Positions 1 to 6,302 of a DNA stretch of 64,000 nucleotides are shown here, one piece after another. Source of the DNA: Johnsonella sp. (GTDB lineage: Bacteria; Bacillota; Clostridia; Lachnospirales; Lachnospiraceae); NCBI GenBank assembly GCA_030529445.1, contig JAUMWW010000003.1:1-64000 (forward strand), given 5' to 3'. Below the pieces are notes generated by a model. The model had not been told where the DNA came from. It saw only the letters and a list, made by a program, of their open reading frames with translations, and made no database searches. The translations under genes were made by a program, and so were the position numbers. The stretch's first letter is position 1. Every line of letters starts with the position of its first letter.

Positions 1-789
1 AGAGCGGCAATTCGGTGGCCTCTGTCGACGCCCTTGCCCGGAGTGGAATCTCTGCTTACGATTCAAGAGCTTTTAGTTATATGGCATGAGATGTCGGCTG
101 CCGACGGGCCTTTACCGGTGGGAGATGTGGCAGGGCTTGCAGTTGTAGGAATAGGAACATTGGGAATAGGAGTCGTATGGGCTGCAAATCAGGTGTTCTA
201 TGATCCGGCAACGATGCCGGAGGGAGAGAGCGGCTTAGTACCATATCCGGTGATAACGCCGGAGGGAAAAGGCAGCTTAATACCGTATCCGGTAATGACG
301 CCGATGGAAGGGAATGCGATTCCGAGCTCCTTGGTACCGCCACAGACAGGAGAGAATCTTCTTCCGAATCCTTTGATACCGCCGCAGGCGATACCTAATC
401 AGGGGATAGGGGGGACGCTCAACCCGAATATCTATATGCAAAAGGGAGGATGTGGGGGGGAGTCTAATTCCAAGTTACCAAATCAAGGAACGGTAAAAGG
501 AGATGTTGAAAATGCTCCATCAGTTGATGTGGGTAAGCAGGGAAAACATGTGCCAGGGCATCCAAATTATAAAGAAGGCAATTCGGCATGGAAACCAGGG
601 AATAATGGTGTCCATGATACACAAGAAGGATGGCTAAATGGAACAGAATTGCCGGATGGCACAAAAGTATGGGATGCCGGTAAAACCACAGGAACAAACG
701 GAGAAACAGGAGTACGTGTACATATTGATAAAAAAGGTAATATACACGGTTATCCAGTAAATCCTGGACGTTATTTGACAAATCAATAA
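1..789 (+). CDS. C-terminal part of a polymorphic-toxin-like protein (5' partial)
   Basis: The reading frame is open to the window edge, so the gene starts upstream; the TTG at 34 is not a convincing start. What is visible is a short DGPLP-VGD motif, then a hydrophobic segment (about residues 31-50 counted from the TTG), then four 14-residue proline-rich repeats, then NPNIYMQKGGC, then a variable C-terminal domain of about 100 residues with KHVPGHPNY, an aromatic GWLNG stretch and a final VHIDKKGNIHGYPV strand-like motif. A conserved stalk followed by a compact divergent domain with an immunity-like gene 12 bases downstream is the usual layout of contact-dependent or secreted polymorphic toxins. 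The final His/Lys-containing motif recalls small RNase toxins of the BECR type, but that is inference and no catalytic assignment is made. Frame 3 looks better than frame 1 before base 86, so a frameshift is possible there. Confidence 0.6.
   Translation, partial: RAAIRWPLSTPLPGVESLLTIQELLVIWHEMSAADGPLPVGDVAGLAVVGIGTLGIGVVWAANQVFYDPATMPEGESGLVPYPVITPEGKGSLIPYPVMTPMEGNAIPSSLVPPQTGENLLPNPLIPPQAIPNQGIGGTLNPNIYMQKGGCGGESNSKLPNQGTVKGDVENAPSVDVGKQGKHVPGHPNYKEGNSAWKPGNNGVHDTQEGWLNGTELPDGTKVWDAGKTTGTNGETGVRVHIDKKGNIHGYPVNPGRYLTNQ
217..384 (+). repeat. Four 42-bp (14-residue) tandem repeats encoding a proline-rich linker
   Basis: Identical phase positions recur every 42 bases, for example CCGGAGGGA at 217 and 259, TACCATATCCGG at 239 and TACCGTATCCGG at 281, TTGGTACC at 331 and TTGATACC at 373. 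The translated units are PEGESGLVPYPVIT, PEGKGSLIPYPVMT, PMEGNAIPSSLVPP and QTGENLLPNPLIPP. Units 1 and 2 are nearly identical and units 3 and 4 are diverged. The repeats sit between the hydrophobic segment and the variable C-terminal domain, so they probably form an extended spacer. The end of this region is duplicated at 1278-1445. Confidence 0.85.
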
Positions 790-801
790 TGGAGGAAAGA
801 G

Positions 802-1245
802 ATGCATACAGAGTTAGGTGAAATTAAGATTTTGATAAACGGAATAGAGGTACACTATGAAAGTATAGAACTTATCAAATATAACCATTATTTTTCTGTA
901 AAAGGTCGTATTAAACTCGTGTGTAATGTTCCGGAACAATTGAAAAAGAACATTAAAGTCGAGTGCATAATTGAATCACCAAAAGATATTAAAATCAAGT
1001 CTGGTACTGAAACAGGAGAAAATCTAGCTCTGATAAGTTTTTATAGGGATAAGAGTAAATTAAGTATTGGAACTCTGGGAGATATTCCAGGTGTGAAATA
1101 TATTTATTCAGACAATGGAATGTGTTTAGAATTACAAAAGAATCCTCGGAGAGTAGTGTTTTATGTGGCTTGGTTAGAAATGACAGATCCGGAAAAGGAA
1201 GATATCTATACTTGGTTTGCTGCAGATCCGGCCTTTGATGATTAA
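802..1245 (+). CDS. Probable immunity protein for the upstream toxin domain
   Basis: A 147-residue soluble protein with no signal peptide or membrane segment. The ATG is preceded by a strong AATGGAGGAAAGAG ribosome site. It begins 12 bases after the toxin-like gene ends, which is the expected position of a cognate immunity gene. The sequence has alternating hydrophobic stretches typical of a beta-rich fold and ends with a distinctive YVAWLEMTDPEKEDIYTWFAADP segment followed by FDD. No family is recognised with certainty. The immunity role is inferred from position and size only. Base composition is more AT-rich than the housekeeping genes to the right, as is common for toxin/immunity cassettes. 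Confidence 0.6.
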   Translation: MHTELGEIKILINGIEVHYESIELIKYNHYFSVKGRIKLVCNVPEQLKKNIKVECIIESPKDIKIKSGTETGENLALISFYRDKSKLSIGTLGDIPGVKYIYSDNGMCLELQKNPRRVVFYVAWLEMTDPEKEDIYTWFAADPAFDD

Positions 1246-1249
1246 TTAG

Positions 1250-1278
1250 ATTCGCCCGGCTTTGCCGGACGATGTCCC
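1250..1278 (+). repeat. Junction hairpin repeat, copy 1
   Basis: The segment ATTCGCCCGGCTTTGCCGG followed by ACGATGTCCC recurs at 2128-2156 with one mismatch. Its core CGCCCGGC-TTT-GCCGG(A)CG is an inverted repeat that would form a GC-rich hairpin. Each copy lies a few bases after the stop codon of a probable immunity gene. It could be a terminator-like element without a T-run or a recombination junction between toxin cassettes. Confidence 0.8.
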
Positions 1279-1445
1279 TATCTGGTAATGATACTGACAG
1301 ACGTGAACGCGATTCTGAGTCCCTTGGTACTGCTGCAGACAGGATAGAATCTTCTTTCGAATCCTTTGATACCACCGCAGGCAATACCCAATCAGGGGAC
1401 AGGGGGGACGCTCAACCCGAATATCTATATGCAAAAGGGTGGATG
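1278..1445 (+). repeat. Degenerate copy of the toxin linker (285-452)
   Basis: This 168-bp stretch aligns without gaps to 285-452 at a constant offset of 993 bases, a multiple of three, so the reading frame is kept. It would encode YLVMILTDVNAILSPLVLL, then a TAG at 1345-1347 where the parent has GAG, then NLLSNPLIPPQAIPNQGTGG and NPNIYMQKGG. Similarity stops abruptly at the hairpin repeat on the left. It is a decayed linker left by duplication or recombination of a toxin C-terminal cassette. Confidence 0.85.
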
Positions 1446-1749
1446 TGAGGGGGATTCTGATTCTAAAAAGAATAAAATACCTGATAATGATTCAACAACA
1501 GGACACATTTTTAGAGATGCAGAAGGCCATATTCCAGATACGCCAGAAAATAGAGCATTACTGGAAGACGTTGCGAATGATTCTGCAAATTTCCGTGGAA
1601 CTGACAAGTATGGGCATGAATGGTATACAAAGACTCAGAGCGATGGAAGCCAAGTATGGGTAGAATCAAGCAATGGAGATATTTTTGAAGGTGGAGTTAA
1701 TAATATACCGAAACCGTGGAATCCAGAAACAGGTCTGAAAAAGCCATGA
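1366..1749 (+). CDS. Orphan toxin C-terminal module (no convincing start)
   Basis: The open frame follows the linker copy and ends in a second, unrelated C-terminal domain of about 85 residues: GHIFRDAEGHIPDTPENR, LLEDVAND, GTDKYGHEWYTKT, SDGSQVWVES and a final NPETGLKK. The TTG at 1366 and the ATG at 1427 both lack a ribosome-binding site and a TAG lies upstream in frame. The module is therefore probably silent unless recombined onto an intact N-terminal gene. This matches the known orphan toxin-module arrangement of Rhs, CDI and LXG-type loci. The domain pattern resembles a family of secreted-toxin C-termini that I remember without a firm name, so its activity is left open. The next gene, 12 bases downstream, is its probable immunity partner. 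Confidence 0.55.
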   Translation: MIPPQAIPNQGTGGTLNPNIYMQKGGCEGDSDSKKNKIPDNDSTTGHIFRDAEGHIPDTPENRALLEDVANDSANFRGTDKYGHEWYTKTQSDGSQVWVESSNGDIFEGGVNNIPKPWNPETGLKKP

Positions 1750-1761
1750 TAAGGAGAAAAT

Positions 1762-2121
1762 ATGAGAGTAATGCAATCATTCTTAATGTTTTTCTATATT
1801 TTGGATCAGTGCTATGAGCAATGCCCGGAAAATGACTTAGGAGGTTTCTTAGGGTCAATATCTCCTGAATTGTGGGAAGATGGTAAACCAATGGATAAAG
1901 CTGTGTATAATGATTGGAAAGATCGAAATGATGCAGCACTTCTTAATAGTCAAAATATTATAAATGCAGCACTTAATTTTTTGCGATTTTACCAGACAAA
2001 ATTTGGTTTTGATTTTTCAAAAACCAAAATTATCCTTGAGAACACAGTTGGTATTGAGATGCTTGAAAAAGCAGCTACTAAAACTGATTTGATGTATCAA
2101 AAGCATAATTATGATGATTGA
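1762..2121 (+). CDS. Probable immunity protein for the orphan toxin module
   Basis: A 119-residue soluble, mostly helical protein starting at ATG with a clear AAGGAGAAAAT ribosome site 12 bases after the toxin module. It contains FLMFFYILDQCYEQ, a conserved-looking DLGGFLGSISPELWEDGKP segment and DWKDRND, then a long helical C-terminus ending YDD. The LGxxLGSxSPxLWxDGxPxDxA pattern is typical of a group of small immunity proteins next to polymorphic toxins. That assignment is from memory of the pattern plus position. Unlike the toxin module before it, this gene has good translation signals, as expected if the immunity function must stay expressed while the toxin is silent. Confidence 0.6.
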   Translation: MRVMQSFLMFFYILDQCYEQCPENDLGGFLGSISPELWEDGKPMDKAVYNDWKDRNDAALLNSQNIINAALNFLRFYQTKFGFDFSKTKIILENTVGIEMLEKAATKTDLMYQKHNYDD

Positions 2122-2127
2122 GTATTT

Positions 2128-2156
2128 ATTCGCCCGGCTTTGCCGGGCGATGTCCC
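2128..2156 (+). repeat. Junction hairpin repeat, copy 2
   Basis: This is the second copy of the 29-bp element at 1250-1278, here with a perfect CGCCCGGC-TTT-GCCGGGCG hairpin. It lies seven bases after the stop of the second immunity gene. No linker copy follows it. The next recognisable item is a small ORF at 2234. Confidence 0.8.
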
Positions 2157-2233
2157 CTGCACAGGAATGGGTCAGTATAACGAGGGGAGAAACAAAAGCG
2201 GTGGTAGGACGAACAGATTATAAAAGGATAAAT

Positions 2234-2392
2234 ATGGAACGAACTAAGAAAGAGAGACATATAAAATACTTATATTATTTTATCAGATTGGGGAGTGTTG
2301 GAGGTTATAGACATCCGTATCAATCCCTTTGGAAACCTGAACTATATCAAGATGCAGAGTGGAAAATATTAAAAAAAGGGGCAGTGAAATGA
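2234..2392 (+). CDS. Small unrecognised ORF in the toxin array
   Basis: A 52-residue basic, tyrosine-rich peptide (KKERHIKYLYYFIRLG, HPYQSLWKPELYQ) starting at ATG 2234 with AAAAGGA five bases upstream. Its stop overlaps the next start in an ATGA, which suggests translational coupling. No family is recognised. It could be the surviving 3' end of a third toxin module, since it occupies the place of a toxin between the hairpin repeat and the next gene, or a small standalone gene. A longer in-frame reading back to 2111 crosses the hairpin repeat and is less likely. Confidence 0.35.
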   Translation: MERTKKERHIKYLYYFIRLGSVGGYRHPYQSLWKPELYQDAEWKILKKGAVK

Positions 2393-2850
2393 AAAAAATT
2401 AAAGTTATAGTACTTTTTATTTTGATTATCTGCATATTTAACCTGCTTCGAAGAGTATTTGTCTTAGAGCCGATTATTAAAACGGCAATCAGACGGGAGG
2501 ATATAAAAGGAAACTATATTATATGTGAATATGCACCGGTTACAGATTTTGAGTGGTTTGTCACGGAGTCTGCCGTAGGATTAAGAAGTTGGGCGCATTG
2601 CAATATTATCGGTCCAAATCCCTGGGACTACCCGCTTTTGTATGAGTTTAAGACAAGTGGCAATTTATTCGTGTTTTATGTAGAAGAGCAAAAAGAGTAC
2701 TATTCCGAGGAGGCGTTCCAGGATATGCTTGAATATACAGTAAGCGGTTGGGACATTATATATCCTGTGAGTCGCAGCAATTATTTTACTACGGGATCCT
2801 TTCTGAAATCTCCTAAATACATCCTGGAGAGTGATTTGCGAAAGAGATAA
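2389..2850 (+). CDS. Membrane-anchored hypothetical protein, possible third immunity protein
   Basis: A 153-residue protein starting at ATG 2389, overlapping the preceding stop by four bases. Residues 1-25 are a basic start and a hydrophobic stretch (KVIVLFILIICIFNLL), so the protein is likely anchored in the membrane with its remainder outside. The body contains EDIKGNYIICEYAP, WAHCNIIGPNPWDYP, a hydrophobic FVFYVEE strand and an acidic/aromatic region. It has no lipobox. It resembles the small anchored proteins often found at the end of toxin/immunity arrays, but no family is recognised. The coupling to the small ORF before it suggests the two act together. An alternative upstream start at 2359 has no ribosome site. 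Confidence 0.5.
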   Translation: MKKIKVIVLFILIICIFNLLRRVFVLEPIIKTAIRREDIKGNYIICEYAPVTDFEWFVTESAVGLRSWAHCNIIGPNPWDYPLLYEFKTSGNLFVFYVEEQKEYYSEEAFQDMLEYTVSGWDIIYPVSRSNYFTTGSFLKSPKYILESDLRKR

Positions 2851-2954
2851 TCTAAAGACGATGCTTATAGTAAGAAACGAAGAGGTCAAAACGTCGTGGC
2901 GGGACAGGGATGTAAAGCTGCGGTTTTGTGCAAGGAGTATCGGCAGGAGGGGAT

Positions 2955-3896
2955 ATGTTGAAAAGAAACGCAGCTCAAGGCGGGAAGCAACGGACTATAT
3001 GCTTGTATGTGGTTTTTCTTTTCGCCGTGATAAGCATTTTTTTATTATTTGCATGTAGTTTCGGTAAGAGGACGGACGGGGAAGAGGATCATCGAAAGAG
3101 AAGCGAGCGGATCTATGGAATCACTATTGACGATTCATGGTATGAGAGCTTGGATGCGGATCAGGTGCTTGCTGCGATAAGAAAGATGCCGGTCAAACCG
3201 ACGGCACGGATCGTGATGTCTGAAGATATTTCCCCACAAAACTATAAGAAGCTCTTTATGCAAATCAAGAAAGAGGCTTATATTATGGCTTCACCCGTGG
3301 ACTCTTATTATATGAAGGCTTATCAGGATGAGGAAGCTTATCTGAAACGTTTTCAAGACTCTTATGATGCATTATCCGATTATGTGGATATATGGGAAAT
3401 CGGAAATGAGATCAACGGAGTGGAATGGATCAGGCAGGATCCGGAACTGATCATTGATAAGGTTTCGGAAGCGAATGCATTTATCCGATCAAAGGGAGGA
3501 AGAACGGCGCTGACCCTGTACTATACCAATCCCGAAGAGGAAGATATGTTCGAATGGATTTCTGAATATTTTCCCGATGAGCTGTATGAGGAAGTCGATT
3601 ATGTGCTTCTGAGCTATTACGAGGAGGATAATGAAGGCTATGAGCCAGAGTGGGAGCAGGTCTTCTCTTCCTTGGAAAAGGTCTTTCCGGGAGCAAAGCT
3701 TGGGATAGGCGAATGCGGTAATACGGCGGAGGATGCGAGCGTTTCCGATAAAATCGAGAGGGCTCGCTCTTATTATATGATGGAGAGCCATTCCGAAAAT
3801 TTTATCGGAGGATATTTCTGGTGGAACTGGGTCCAGGACTGTGTGCCTCATCAAAACAACAAAGTTTACGAGGAAATCAACCGATGTATGGAATGA
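2955..3896 (+). CDS. Lipoprotein with a glycoside-hydrolase-like TIM barrel
   Basis: A 313-residue protein starting at ATG 2955, chosen because AGGAGGGG lies directly upstream. The start at 2928 lacks this. Residues 14-34 form a hydrophobic export segment ending LLFAC, so Cys34 is a possible lipidation site. The mature part begins with YGITIDDSW, then a motif WEIGNEING with Glu152 in the position of the acid/base of clan GH-A hydrolases, and IGECGN with Glu253 in the position of the nucleophile. FIGGYFWWNWV near the end fits the last barrel strand. The pattern resembles GH families with WxxxNE and xGExG signatures, but the exact family and substrate are not recognised. It stands alone between the toxin array and the inositol operon. 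Confidence 0.6.
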   Translation: MLKRNAAQGGKQRTICLYVVFLFAVISIFLLFACSFGKRTDGEEDHRKRSERIYGITIDDSWYESLDADQVLAAIRKMPVKPTARIVMSEDISPQNYKKLFMQIKKEAYIMASPVDSYYMKAYQDEEAYLKRFQDSYDALSDYVDIWEIGNEINGVEWIRQDPELIIDKVSEANAFIRSKGGRTALTLYYTNPEEEDMFEWISEYFPDELYEEVDYVLLSYYEEDNEGYEPEWEQVFSSLEKVFPGAKLGIGECGNTAEDASVSDKIERARSYYMMESHSENFIGGYFWWNWVQDCVPHQNNKVYEEINRCME

Positions 3897-4018
3897 GGGC
3901 TAAAGATTTGCGGCAGAATCTCGAGCGGATTTCGGGAAAATAATACGCTTCAGGCAGCAAAAGAGACTCTCGGAATATTGCACAAATTTTGTCTTCTAAA
4001 TATGTGAAATACTACAAA

Positions 4019-4047
4019 TTGACAAAGTAAGGAAGGAACATTACAAT
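4019..4047 (+). promoter_or_regulatory. Sigma-A promoter of the inositol operon
   Basis: TTGACA at 4019-4024, 17 bases, TACAAT at 4042-4047. It lies 84 bases upstream of the iolE start. A second, weaker candidate, TTGATA at 4062 with TATAGT at 4086 (18-base spacer), overlaps the inverted repeat described next. Confidence 0.7.
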
Positions 4048-4069
4048 ATATCAGTAGAAACTTGATATA

Positions 4070-4096
4070 AACTTACTAATAAGTCTATAGTAAGTT
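4070..4096 (+). promoter_or_regulatory. Candidate operator: perfect 9-bp inverted repeat
   Basis: AACTTACTA at 4070-4078 and TAGTAAGTT at 4088-4096 are exact inverted repeats separated by 9 bases. They lie just downstream of the main promoter and overlap the second candidate -10. The position fits repression, and the DeoR-family gene inside the operon is the obvious candidate regulator. That link is inference. Confidence 0.5.
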
Positions 4097-4130
4097 GACA
4101 TAAAAATATCAGTTTAAGGAGGAGAGGAAA

Positions 4131-5024
4131 GTGTTTGAAAAAGTAAAATTGGGAATCGCTCCGATTGCATGGACAAATGATGATATGCCCGATCTCGGAA
4201 GTGAAAACACATTTGAGCAATGCATCAGTGAGATGGCTCTTGCGGGTTTTACCGGATGCGAGGTAGGAAATAAATACCCGAGGGACAATGAAGAGGTTCT
4301 GAGAAAAAGACTCGAGATTAGAGGAATGAGCATTGCGGGGGCATGGTTTTCCGCATTTTTAACCACAAAGCCCTATGAAGAAACCAAAGAGGCATTCATT
4401 GCACATAGAGATTTTCTTCACCGCTTCGGGGCAAAGATCATCGTAGTATCCGAGCAGGGGCATAGTATACAAGGACAGATATCGACACCGGTTTTTGAAA
4501 AGAAGCATGTATTTACCGAGGAGGAGTGGAAGCTGCTTGCGGAAGGGCTTGAAAAGCTCGGAGCTCTGGCGCAGGAAAAGGGCATGAAGATCGCATACCA
4601 CCATCATATGGGAACCGGAGTACAGACAGAGGCAGAGGTAGACAAGCTGATGGAGATGACGGATCCGAAGCTGGTACATCTGCTTTACGATACGGGGCAT
4701 CTCGTATATTCCGGAGAGGATCATATCAGCGTGCTCAAGAAGTATATCGACAGAATTGCCCATGTGCACCTGAAGGATATCAGACAGAATATCGTGGATC
4801 AGGTAAGGGCGGAGCATAAGAGCTTCCTCGAGGGAGTGCGGCTCGGAACCTTTACCGTACCCGGAGACGGAGTGATCGATTTTTCAAAGGTTTTTGAAAT
4901 TCTCGGAAATTCGGGCTACGAGGGCTGGTTCATTGTGGAGGCGGAGCAGGATCCCGCGATCGCCAATCCCTTCGAATATGCCGTAAAGGCGAGAAAATTT
5001 ATCAAAGAGCATACCGGTCTTTAA
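4131..5024 (+). CDS. iolE: Inosose dehydratase IolE
   Basis: It catalyses dehydration of scyllo-inosose (2-keto-myo-inositol) to 3D-(3,5/4)-trihydroxycyclohexane-1,2-dione, the second step of myo-inositol breakdown, in the cytoplasm. The 297-residue length is normal. The protein has the xylose-isomerase-like TIM barrel with [15 protein letters not shown] near the N-terminus, [31 protein letters not shown] and a C-terminal [14 protein letters not shown], which carry the metal-binding His, Asp and Glu residues. The start is GTG at 4131 with AAGGAGGAGAGG upstream. It is the first gene of the operon, immediately after a strong promoter and inverted repeat. Identification is secure. Confidence 0.94.
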   Translation: MFEKVKLGIAPIAWTNDDMPDLGSENTFEQCISEMALAGFTGCEVGNKYPRDNEEVLRKRLEIRGMSIAGAWFSAFLTTKPYEETKEAFIAHRDFLHRFGAKIIVVSEQGHSIQGQISTPVFEKKHVFTEEEWKLLAEGLEKLGALAQEKGMKIAYHHHMGTGVQTEAEVDKLMEMTDPKLVHLLYDTGHLVYSGEDHISVLKKYIDRIAHVHLKDIRQNIVDQVRAEHKSFLEGVRLGTFTVPGDGVIDFSKVFEILGNSGYEGWFIVEAEQDPAIANPFEYAVKARKFIKEHTGL

Positions 5025-5048
5025 TGAATATAAAGAATGAAAAAGTAT

Positions 5049-5085
5049 TGATATCGGTGATCGGCTGACGGCAATGGCGATATCA
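5049..5085 (+). other. Intergenic inverted repeat between iolE and the binding-protein gene
   Basis: TGATATCG at 5049-5056 and CGATATCA at 5078-5085 are perfect inverted repeats with a 21-base loop containing GGCTGACGGC. It could be an RNA processing or stability hairpin ahead of the highly expressed binding protein, or a regulator site. It has no T-run, so a terminator is unlikely. Confidence 0.4.
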
Positions 5086-5161
5086 GGCAGAGTCGGAAAA
5101 TTTTGGCTTTGTATGCATCGGATATCAGAAAATATCAAAAATAAAATTTTGGAGGAGAATA

Positions 5162-6208
5162 ATGAAAAGAAACCTAAAGACATTGATGATGGCGGCGTGC
5201 GGAGTATTTGCGGCGTTTGCACTTTCGGCATGCGCTTCATCCGGTACAACGGAGAGCACGGAGGCTGCTTCTCAGGCGGAGTCCAAGATGGAAAGCGGCG
5301 AGGCGGGAGAAGCGGCTCCTGCCGGTGATAAGATCGTAATCGGTTATGTAATCAATAACCTGAACGATACTTTCCAGACCTATATTCTTGAGGCGGCGCA
5401 GAAATATGCGGCAGAGAATAATATCGAAGTAACCGTAGTAGACAGCCAGGAAGATACCATCAAGCAGCAGGATCATGTAAATGCGCTTATTGAAAAAGGC
5501 GTAAGCGGTCTGATTGTAATCCCGACGGATACCAGCGCGATGCAGCCGATCACGGATGCGGCGCAGGCGGCAAATATTCCTCTGGTATTCGTAAACAGAA
5601 ATCCTTATGCGGGAATGGAAGATACGATTCCGGATAAGGTATTCTATGTGGGCTCCAACGAGAAATCCGGCGGAGAGATGCAGATGGAGTATATCGGCGA
5701 GAAGATGGGCAAAGAAGGCGGCGTTGCGATTCTGATGGGAATTCTCGGCAATGAGGCGACCACGAAGAGAACCGAGGGTGTAGAAGAGATTATCGCAAAG
5801 AACTATCCGAATGTTAAGGTTCTTACCAAGGAAACCGGAAACTGGCAGCGTGATCAGGGACTTGCGCTCACGGAGAACTATATTACGACCTACGGCGATG
5901 AGCTGAAGGCGGTAATCGCAAACAATGACGAGATGGCACTCGGTGCGGTTCAGGCATTAAAGAACAACAATATGCTTGACAAGGTAGTCGTTGCAGGACT
6001 TGATGCGATACCGGATGCACTTACGGCGGTAGAGGACGGAAGCCTCAGCTGTACGGTATTCCAGGATGCAAACGGACAGGGCACAACATCGATGAAGATT
6101 TTACATGATACGATTAAGGGCAATGCACCTGCGGAAAAAGTAGAGTATATTCCTTTCCAGCTTGTAACAAAGGAAAATGTTGCAGACTTTATCGGAAAGA
6201 ATAAGTAG
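5162..6208 (+). CDS. Inositol/sugar ABC transporter substrate-binding lipoprotein
   Basis: A 348-residue extracytoplasmic binding protein of the periplasmic-binding-protein type I (RbsB/IbpA-like) group. The N-terminus is a lipoprotein signal ending LSAC with Cys24 as the lipidated residue, followed by a Ser/Glu/Ala-rich linker. The mature domain starts KIVIGYVINNLNDTF and contains VVDSQEDTIKQQDHVNALI, VIPTDTSAM, FVNRNPYAG and VAGLDAIPDAL, all typical of sugar-binding members. It is followed by an ATPase and a permease and lies between iolE and the remaining iol genes, so myo-inositol is the likely substrate. The family assignment is firm and the substrate is inferred from context. Confidence 0.88.
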   Translation: MKRNLKTLMMAACGVFAAFALSACASSGTTESTEAASQAESKMESGEAGEAAPAGDKIVIGYVINNLNDTFQTYILEAAQKYAAENNIEVTVVDSQEDTIKQQDHVNALIEKGVSGLIVIPTDTSAMQPITDAAQAANIPLVFVNRNPYAGMEDTIPDKVFYVGSNEKSGGEMQMEYIGEKMGKEGGVAILMGILGNEATTKRTEGVEEIIAKNYPNVKVLTKETGNWQRDQGLALTENYITTYGDELKAVIANNDEMALGAVQALKNNNMLDKVVVAGLDAIPDALTAVEDGSLSCTVFQDANGQGTTSMKILHDTIKGNAPAEKVEYIPFQLVTKENVADFIGKNK

Positions 6209-6223
6209 AGATTTGATAAGCAT

Positions 6224-6244
6224 GGGGGCCTTTAAAAGGTCCCC
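6224..6244 (+). terminator. Intercistronic hairpin after the binding-protein gene
   Basis: GGGGGCCTT-TAA-AAGGTCCCC forms a nine-pair stem with one G-T pair and a three-base loop. It is followed only by TTCGTT, so it is at best a leaky terminator. Hairpins here commonly stabilise the upstream binding-protein message and reduce read-through into the ATPase gene. Confidence 0.55.
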
Positions 6245-6302
6245 TTCGTTATACAGACGGGAGAAACTCGGTATGAGCAAGATAAAAGCAGGAGAATGAT
6301 GG

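Noticed and set aside
34..36. TTG at 34 as the start of the first gene
   Set aside because: No ribosome-binding site precedes it, the frame is open to base 1, and the sequence looks like the inside of a longer protein.
2111..2233. Longer start of the small ORF at 2111
   Set aside because: The reading overlaps the second immunity gene and crosses the GC-rich hairpin repeat; ATG 2234 has the ribosome site.
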